NCBI GenBank assembly: GCA_035515515.1
Contig: DATJBC010000314.1
Span: 1-10,856 of the forward strand
DNA from: DATJBC01 sp035515515
Lineage (GTDB): Bacteria > Actinomycetota > Acidimicrobiia > Acidimicrobiales > UBA8190
Direction of reading: 5' to 3'
Length of the DNA: 10,856 bases
Part shown: piece by piece, positions 7,589 to 10,856 of the stretch
Layout of the letters: the number at the start of each line of letters is the position of its first letter
How positions within the stretch are numbered: position 1 is the stretch's first letter
Made by a program: the position numbers and the translations under genes
Notes under the pieces: generated by a model
Seen by the model: only the letters and a program-made list of their open reading frames with translations
What the model was told of the DNA's origin: nothing
Databases searched by the model: none

Positions 7589-8131
7589 GTGCGCCTCCGA
7601 CCAGCATCCCGGCGGGGGCGACGGCTGCTCGCCGTCGGGGTGGTCGTGATCGTCCTGCTGGCGGCGGCCACGGCCCGGCTGTTCGTGTGGTCGCCGGTGG
7701 ACAGCCCCCGCCGGGTCGACGCCGTGGTGGCGCTGGGTGGCGACCCCGGCCAGAAGCGGGCGCACCACGCCCTGGCGCTGGCCCGGGCGGGCTACGCACC
7801 GGTGGCGGTGATCTCGCGCGGCGGCAACCCCCCGGTGCCGTGCCCCCCGCACGTGGCGGGCGTCACGATCATCTGCTTCCGGGCCCATCCCCTCGACACC
7901 CGCGGCGAAGCCGAGTACGTGGCCGCCTTGGCGGCCCGCCGGCACTGGACCCGCGTGATCGTCGTGCCCGAGCGCAGTCAGGCCACGCGGGCGCGGCTCC
8001 TCTTCAAGCGGTGCACCTCGGTGCAGCTGGTGGTGGCGCCCGTCGACGACCCGCTGTCCGCCCTCCCCTACGACGTCGCCTACGAGTGGGCCGCCCTGGC
8101 GAAGGCCCTCGTCCTGCGCCGGTCGTGCTGA
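7589..8131 (+). CDS. DUF218 (YdcF/SanA/ElyC-like) membrane-anchored protein
   Basis: From GTG at 7589 the protein has 180 residues. It has a basic N-terminus (VRLRPASRRGRR), one membrane helix at about 13-34, then the DUF218 fold. Family landmarks in order: VDAVVALGG (43-51), ALARAG.APVAVISRGG (64-79), DTRGEAEYVAAL (103-114, matching the usual T..NA segment), and RVIVVPERSQATRARLLF (122-139, matching the usual strand plus RA..F motif). The C-terminal YEWAALAKAL is also typical. E. coli members (SanA, YdcF, ElyC) affect envelope permeability and lipid-carrier or peptidoglycan metabolism; the biochemical activity is not settled. The frame is open upstream to 7418 inside the divergent gene, but that stretch looks like antisense of the YfhO-like N-terminus. 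GTGAGG two bases before the GTG is a poor ribosome binding site, so the start is uncertain by a few codons. Confidence 0.8.
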   Translation: MRLRPASRRGRRLLAVGVVVIVLLAAATARLFVWSPVDSPRRVDAVVALGGDPGQKRAHHALALARAGYAPVAVISRGGNPPVPCPPHVAGVTIICFRAHPLDTRGEAEYVAALAARRHWTRVIVVPERSQATRARLLFKRCTSVQLVVAPVDDPLSALPYDVAYEWAALAKALVLRRSC

Positions 8132-8156
8132 GCCCGGCGCAGCGGGAGGTCCGGGC
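8132..8156. terminator. Weak inverted repeat between convergent DUF218 and cupin genes
   Basis: GCCCGG at 8132-8137 pairs with CCGGGC at 8151-8156 around a 13-nt loop, directly after the DUF218 stop and just before the cupin stop (8162, minus). The 30-bp convergent gap is where a two-way terminator would sit. The stem is short and no T-run follows on either strand. Confidence 0.25.
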
Positions 8157-8161
8157 CGCCC

Positions 8162-8524
8162 TCAGCGCTTGGCGTAGTCGGCGAACCCCTGCCAGTCGAT
8201 CACCACGCAGGCTTCGTCCCCCACGACCCAGGCGTCGTGGCCGGCGGGGATGACGGCGAAGTCACCGGGGCCGAACTCCGCCTCCTCGCCGTCGTCCATC
8301 ACGACCTTCATGCGACCCGACACGTAGTAGCCGAGGTGGGCCGCCTGGCAGCTGTCGGTCTTGGCGATCGGCTTCACGTGCTCGCTCCAGCGCCAGCCGG
8401 GCTCGAAGGTCGCCCGGCCGACGGGGCCGGCGTCGAGGTTGACCAGCGCCACCTGGCCCTTGCCGCCCTCGAAGGGCCGGACCTCCTCGGGCGCGTCGAG
8501 ACTCTTGCGGATCATCTGGGCCAC
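8162..8524 (-). CDS. Small single-domain cupin protein
   Basis: The protein has 120 residues, starting with GTG at 8524. AGAGGGGGA at 8539-8531 is six bases upstream and supports this start over the in-frame ATG three codons later. It is a single cupin domain. Motif-1 region: FEPGWRWSEHV (40-50), then D.CQAAHLGYYVSGRM (57-72). Motif-2 region: EFGPGDFAVIPAGHDAWVVGDE (83-104). His49, His63 and His96 are plausible metal ligands. Close relatives are common in actinobacteria and annotated only as cupin-domain proteins, with no agreed substrate. It probably stands alone: convergent to the DUF218 gene, with a 337-bp spacer upstream. Confidence 0.87.
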   Translation of the reverse strand: MAQMIRKSLDAPEEVRPFEGGKGQVALVNLDAGPVGRATFEPGWRWSEHVKPIAKTDSCQAAHLGYYVSGRMKVVMDDGEEAEFGPGDFAVIPAGHDAWVVGDEACVVIDWQGFADYAKR

Positions 8525-8530
8525 GGCAGT

Positions 8531-8539
8531 TCCCCCTCT
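8531..8539 (-). promoter_or_regulatory. Ribosome binding site that fixes the cupin GTG start
   Basis: The minus strand reads AGAGGGGGA from 8539 to 8531, six bases before GTG at 8524. The competing ATG at 8515 has no such site at suitable spacing. Confidence 0.6.
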
Positions 8540-8657
8540 TGTCCTGGTGTCGCCCCAGGCTTACCACGTCCGCCGGGCACGTTCTTGGTGGATCCTGAGA
8601 ACGAGGGGCCGCTCGCCGCGTGTGGCCGTCGCAGGTGTATTCACGTACGCGTTGTCA

Positions 8658-8779
8658 CCGTCGACCGGAGGCCGCGGCGCCCGTATCGTGGCCGCATTGA
8701 GTGACTCTGGGGTCCCCCTGACACCCTGTCGCCCTTGGAGTCGCTATCGGGGAGAACGGCTGGGCGAGGGACGGCGCGC
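8658..8779 (+). pseudogene. Degenerate inverted copy of the promoter and 5' end of the VC0807-like gene
   Basis: Read on the plus strand, this stretch aligns by eye with the minus strand from 9740 to 9624: about 86 of 110 aligned positions agree. The first 44 bp align without gaps (29 identical) up to a shared ATTGAG. CCCCCTGACACC (12 bp) and AACGGCTGGGCGA (13 bp) are identical. Differences include a 6-base deletion, a 2-base insertion that breaks the frame, and a 9-base insertion. In the frame after the 2-base shift it reads DT.SP..SLSGRTAGRG, against DTSEPPSGTTAGRR in the intact gene. It looks like a broken second copy of the gene start, or one arm of a long inverted repeat. Confidence 0.65.
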
Positions 8780-8861
8780 ACAGCAATGTGTCAGCGTCGT
8801 CCTGGCCCGCCGCCCTGGTCCTCCCGCCTGATCCGCTCGGCGCGCGCCCTTTCCCCCGAGT

Positions 8862-9731
8862 TCAGTCGTCGGCGCGCGCCGACGCCAGGGCCGACGGCCC
8901 GTCGCCCGCGGGCGTGGCGCCGGCCGGGTTCGGGACGTCGCGCCGCCGGGCGCGCACGTAGGCGACGGTGAAGGCGATGAGCCCCCCGATCACCGTCCAG
9001 CCGAGCACGGGCGTGACGGCCAGGAACGGGCCCGTCGGGAGGCTGAGCGCCAGCGCGGCGCGCACGGCGGCCTCCCCCACCAACCCCACGCCCCAGGTGG
9101 CCGTGAGCACGACGAACACCCGGCGCGCCTCGGGCTCGTCCCACAGGCTGTCGAAGGCGGCCACCCCGTGGCGGCCCCGGCCGGCGGTGAGGGCCCGGCC
9201 CATGACGAAGATGGCGGGCCTGCCGGGAAGGGCCAGGCTGACCAGACAGAGCGAGCCGAAGAGCCCGGTCACTACCGAGTCCCGCATCTTGAGCACGAGC
9301 TCGTTGCCCCCCAGGACGGCCATCGACAGGAGGCCGGCCACGATGCCCACCAGGGCGATGGCCCCGATCGGGTCGAGCCGCCTCCGCCGGGCCCAGCTGA
9401 CGGCCACGGACGCCGCCGGCGGCCCGCACGACAACGCCAGCGAGGCGGCATCGCCCACGCCGGCGTGGCGGGCCACCAGGTAGACGGCCAGGGGCGCCAC
9501 CCCGCCGGTGAGGATCTGCGGGGCGAGCGCCCGAAGCGACAGGGCCCCGAGGGCCACGGCTTCGGGATCCGCGCCGCGCGCACCGGGCGCGGGCGAGGAG
9601 AAGAGGTCGGGCACAACGGCGGGCCGCGTCGCCCGTCGCCCAGCCGTTGTCCCCGACGGCGGCTCCGAGGTGTCAGGGGGCCCGGAGTCGCTTGAACTCA
9701 ATACGGTGACGGTACGGCGCCGGGCCCCCAC
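8862..9731 (-). CDS. VC0807-like integral membrane protein
   Basis: From GTG at 9731 the protein has 289 residues. The first 60 or so are Pro/Ser/Arg-rich and look disordered. About six hydrophobic segments follow: roughly 66-90 (LRALAPQILTGGVAPLAVYLVAR), 96-112, 121-141, 151-178, 205-228 and 238-259. Between them lie the conserved RRRRLDPIGAIAL turn, the SVVTGLFGSLCLVSLAL.GRPAIF segment and the FDSLWDEPEARRVF loop. The order and motifs match the VC0807 family, whose function is unknown. The C-terminus is a soluble Ala/Pro/Gly-rich tail. The GTG has no good ribosome binding site. A TTG at 9701-9699 lies seven bases after a TACCGT box conserved in the inverted copy at 8684-8699, so a leaderless start there (279 residues) is possible. 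The gene sits between the arms of that inverted repeat. Confidence 0.72.
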   Translation of the reverse strand: MGARRRTVTVLSSSDSGPPDTSEPPSGTTAGRRATRPAVVPDLFSSPAPGARGADPEAVALGALSLRALAPQILTGGVAPLAVYLVARHAGVGDAASLALSCGPPAASVAVSWARRRRLDPIGAIALVGIVAGLLSMAVLGGNELVLKMRDSVVTGLFGSLCLVSLALPGRPAIFVMGRALTAGRGRHGVAAFDSLWDEPEARRVFVVLTATWGVGLVGEAAVRAALALSLPTGPFLAVTPVLGWTVIGGLIAFTVAYVRARRRDVPNPAGATPAGDGPSALASARADD

Positions 9732-9740
9732 CGTCCACGG
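9624..9740 (-). repeat. Right arm of inverted duplication (intact 5' end of VC0807-like gene)
   Basis: This is the partner of 8658-8779, on the opposite strand. It covers about 40 bp upstream of the conserved ATTGAG plus the first codons of the membrane protein. With the left arm it bounds a segment of about 1.08 kb (8658-9740) in terminal-inverted-repeat geometry. Outside the arms, GGT..ATTCACG.A.GCG occurs in the same orientation at 8635-8652 and 9753-9770, matching at 14 of 18 positions. Confidence 0.6.
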
Positions 9741-9777
9741 AGGAATGCCCTAGGTAGATTCACGCAGGCGGGCGGGC

Positions 9778-9817
9778 GGGCTGTCCTGTGTCAGTGGTCA
9801 GTGACGGGCGACAGCCC
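9778..9817. promoter_or_regulatory. Inverted repeat with nested GTCAGTG direct repeat
   Basis: GGGCTGTC (9778-9785) and GACAGCCC (9810-9817) are perfect reverse complements around a 24-bp spacer. The spacer itself contains GTCAGTG twice in tandem and the smaller dyad GTCA/TGAC. It lies about 30 bp upstream of the -35 box at 9848, a usual place for an activator or repressor site. It also lies upstream of the VC0807-like gene, so it could serve either promoter. Confidence 0.4.
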
Positions 9818-9847
9818 AGGAAGAGGGCGTGCCGATGTCCAGGGGCG

Positions 9848-9876
9848 TTGACAATTGGCGTCGGTTTTGCCATGCT
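9848..9876 (+). promoter_or_regulatory. Sigma-70-type promoter for the HTH gene
   Basis: TTGACA at 9848-9853 is a perfect -35 box. After exactly 17 bases comes CATGCT at 9871-9876, preceded by TGC, which adds an extended -10 feature. Transcription would start near 9883 and give a leader of about 185 nt before the ATG at 10068. This is the best promoter match in the window. Confidence 0.55.
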
Positions 9877-9941
9877 GTGGCGCCGGAGGTTCGGTCCGCC
9901 CCCCAGTGACTGGCTTGGACCTCTTGGCGGCGCATGAAACC

Positions 9942-9978
9942 CGCGGAAGTGCCCCTCTCCTGGAGGGGCACTTCCGCG
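9942..9978 (+). promoter_or_regulatory. Strong leader hairpin, perfect 16-bp stem and 5-nt loop
   Basis: CGCGGAAGTGCCCCTC (9942-9957) pairs perfectly with 9963-9978 around the loop TCCTG. It lies in the predicted 5' leader of the HTH gene, about 60 nt after the expected transcription start. On the plus strand it is followed by TCTGGGCCC, with no T-run, so it is not a standard intrinsic terminator. The loop side holds CTCTCC and the right arm GGAGGGG, so it could mask or present Shine-Dalgarno-like sequence. An attenuator, an RNA-stability element or a small-RNA end are all possible. Confidence 0.6.
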
Positions 9979-10017
9979 TCTGGGCCCAACGCGGGCGCCC
10001 GACGCGAAGTGGGAATT

Positions 10018-10032
10018 GTTCGATGATCGAAC
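10018..10032. promoter_or_regulatory. Perfect palindrome GTTCGAT-G-ATCGAAC, candidate operator
   Basis: The two 7-bp arms are exact reverse complements around a single G. The site covers an alternative ATG (10023) and ends 35 bp before the preferred ATG at 10068. The downstream protein has a helix-turn-helix, so self-regulation is an obvious hypothesis. It differs from the actinobacterial LexA box, which has the arms in the opposite order (CGAAC N4 GTTCG). Confidence 0.45.
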
Positions 10033-10067
10033 TAGTCTCCCGGTCGCTGAACGGGGGCGAGATCGAG

Positions 10068-10451
10068 ATGACGAACAAGGTCGACGAGCTGGTTCGGCGC
10101 AATACGGAGCTCATCGAATCGGCGAAGAGCCTCCGGGGCGTCCTGGTGCGGTTCGAGCGGGTGCTGGCCAACATGAGTCGCCTGGTGGAAGGGGGTGTTC
10201 CCGTCGTGGAGGCCCTGGACCGCCTGGGCGGCCCGCACCTGCGCCCGCAGACCACCGAGGCGCTGGACCGCTTCACCGACGCCAGGCACAACGCCCGGGT
10301 GGCGATGTTCGCCCTGGGAGTGGACCAGGGAGCCAGCCTGAGCGACATGGCGAGGGCCTTCGACATCTCGCGGCAGCTGGCCTCGCGCCTGGCGGCGGAG
10401 GACGGGCCGGGAACGGCGCGCCGTCGACGGGCACCGTCGCGCTCGCGCTGA
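10068..10451 (+). CDS. Small coiled-coil / helix-turn-helix DNA-binding protein
   Basis: From ATG at 10068 the protein has 127 residues. Residues 1-45 are charged and heptad-like (MTNKVDELVRRNTELIESAK, then LRGVLVRFERVLANMSRLV), consistent with a coiled-coil dimerisation helix. Residues 46-85 are helical (VVEALDRLGG, TTEALDRFTDARHNARVAMFAL). Residues 88-110 read GASLSDMARAFDISRQLASRLAA, a clear helix-turn-helix with the usual Ala and turn positions. The tail (114-127) is Arg-rich and could add nonspecific DNA contact. I recognise no named family. An upstream in-frame ATG at 10023 would add 15 residues. I prefer 10068 because GGGGGCGAG precedes it and the homology-like core begins there, but spacing is long in both cases. 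The gene is convergent with the flavoprotein gene, 8 bp apart. Confidence 0.7.
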   Translation: MTNKVDELVRRNTELIESAKSLRGVLVRFERVLANMSRLVEGGVPVVEALDRLGGPHLRPQTTEALDRFTDARHNARVAMFALGVDQGASLSDMARAFDISRQLASRLAAEDGPGTARRRRAPSRSR

Positions 10452-10459
10452 GGGGCCGG

Positions 10460-10856
10460 TCACCCACCGGGCGCCGGCGGCGCCGCACGGCCGGGCCGGG
10501 CCGCATCGGCCGGCGCAGGCGACACCGGGCGCCGGTAGTCCGTGACGTAGGCGGGCACGGCGACGTCGTCCAGGCCGGCGTCGGGGCGCGGATCGCCCGC
10601 CGTCAGCGCCAGGGGGATCTCCCCCGCCCAGACGGGCAGGTCGAGGTCTTCGGGCTCCTCGATCGGGCCCCCGCTGCGCACCTTGGCCGACCCCTCCTCG
10701 ATGGGGAAGCGCACCACGGCCGTGGCCCGCAGCTCGGACGCGGTGGGCGGACGGGCGTCGGCACTCCGTCCTGGCGTCACGTGGTCGACGATGGCCGACA
10801 GGGCCCGCATCTTCTCGTCGGGGTCCTCGACCGGCGTTGCTGTGCCGAACAGCACG
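10460..10856 (-). CDS. Pyridoxamine 5'-phosphate oxidase-family flavoprotein, C-terminal part (start outside window)
   Basis: The frame is open from the right edge to the stop at 10462-10460, giving about 131 visible residues. The visible part begins in a beta-strand (VLFGTATPVED) followed by PDEKMRALSAIVDHVTPGR, then RPPTASELRATAVVRFPIEEGSAKVRSGGP and EDLDLPVWAGEIPL. This matches the second half of the PNPOx-like split-barrel family (Pyridox_ox_2 / NimA-like), with the typical ASAKVR and LPVWAG segments. Members bind FMN or F420 as dimers, and most have no proven substrate. The Pro/Ala-rich C-terminal tail is probably disordered. The GTG at 10855-10853 is probably an internal valine, because the N-terminal half of the fold is missing. 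Confidence 0.82.
   Translation of the reverse strand, partial: VLFGTATPVEDPDEKMRALSAIVDHVTPGRSADARPPTASELRATAVVRFPIEEGSAKVRSGGPIEEPEDLDLPVWAGEIPLALTAGDPRPDAGLDDVAVPAYVTDYRRPVSPAPADAARPGRAAPPAPGG

Larger units (their letters stand above)
8525..8861. other. 337-bp intergenic region holding a decayed gene start
   Basis: This lies upstream of the cupin gene and downstream of the VC0807-like gene, both on the minus strand. It contains the cupin ribosome binding site, an imperfect inverted repeat GTTCT N12 AGAAC at 8581-8602, and GTGTATTCAC near 8637-8646. Positions 8658-8779 hold the inverted copy of the VC0807-like 5' end, listed separately. I see no convincing cupin promoter and no intact gene; the plus-strand open frames lack ribosome binding sites. 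Confidence 0.6.
9732..10067. other. Regulatory spacer upstream of the small HTH gene
   Basis: In order along the plus strand: a short GGGC run at 9766-9780, an inverted repeat GGGCTGTC/GACAGCCC at 9778-9785 and 9810-9817, a consensus-like promoter at 9848-9876, a strong hairpin at 9942-9978, and a perfect palindrome at 10018-10032. The plus-strand frame stays open through much of it, but without a usable start and ribosome binding site. The concentration of dyads suggests regulation rather than coding. Confidence 0.6.

Noticed and set aside
7519..7671. N-terminal extension of the YfhO-like protein to 7671
   Set aside because: The extra 51 residues are Arg/Thr/Ser-rich, not membrane-like, and lie antisense to the start of the DUF218 gene.
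5948..7945. A 665-codon minus-strand open frame shifted against the YfhO-like gene
   Set aside because: It is Arg/Pro/Gly-rich shadow coding that overlaps two recognisable genes in other frames.
9942..9978. Standard Rho-independent terminator
   Set aside because: The stem is strong, but neither strand has a T-run after it, and on the plus strand it lies inside a predicted leader.
10018..10032. LexA/SOS box
   Set aside because: The arms are in the opposite order (GTTCGAT..ATCGAAC) to the actinobacterial SOS box CGAAC N4 GTTCG.
10456..10470. Hairpin CCGGT/ACCGG at the convergent ends of the HTH and flavoprotein genes
   Set aside because: Only 5 bp of stem in very GC-rich sequence and no T-run; not distinguishable from chance.

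Overview
The window is GC-rich throughout, with typical actinobacterial codon use (G/C at most third positions, frequent GTG starts, AGAGGAG-like ribosome binding sites). The gene families point to a high-GC Gram-positive chromosome. My best guess is Actinomycetota, possibly a soil or freshwater Acidimicrobiia-like lineage. No marker gene fixes the taxon, so this is inference. I see no rRNA, tRNA, CRISPR array, phage gene or transposase.

Left part (1-4121, minus strand): one very large secreted surface protein, open at the left edge. Reading from its start at 4121 it has a signal peptide, seven RCC1 repeats (one full beta-propeller), one Ig-like domain, then at least eleven 81-residue MBG-type (YGX) repeats. 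The repeat anchors lie exactly 243 bp apart with no indel. A 417-bp spacer follows, holding an imperfect 24-bp tandem repeat, and then a divergent small secreted four-cysteine protein of unknown function (4539-5171, plus).

Middle part (5158-8524): a YfhO-like polytopic membrane protein on the minus strand (a GT-C-fold glycosyltransferase-like family). Its stop overlaps the end of the secreted-protein gene by 14 bp, tail to tail. It is transcribed divergently from a DUF218 (YdcF/SanA/ElyC-like) membrane-anchored protein on the plus strand. A small cupin protein lies convergent to that on the minus strand. YfhO-like and DUF218 proteins both belong to cell-envelope biology, which fits the large secreted protein next door, but a functional link is only inferred.

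Right part (8525-10856): a VC0807-like membrane protein (minus) whose 5' end, including its putative promoter, has a degenerate inverted copy beyond its 3' end. The two copies (8658-8779 and 9624-9740) flank the gene like long terminal inverted repeats. Next comes a plus-strand transcription unit with a consensus-like promoter (TTGACA, 17 bp, CATGCT), a perfect 16-bp-stem hairpin in the leader, a perfect 7+1+7 palindrome, and a small coiled-coil plus helix-turn-helix protein that could regulate itself. The window ends in the C-terminal part of a pyridoxamine-phosphate-oxidase-family flavoprotein on the minus strand.

Most notable items: the strictly phased MBG array fused to an RCC1 propeller, the inverted duplication around the VC0807-like gene, and the structured leader of the small HTH gene.
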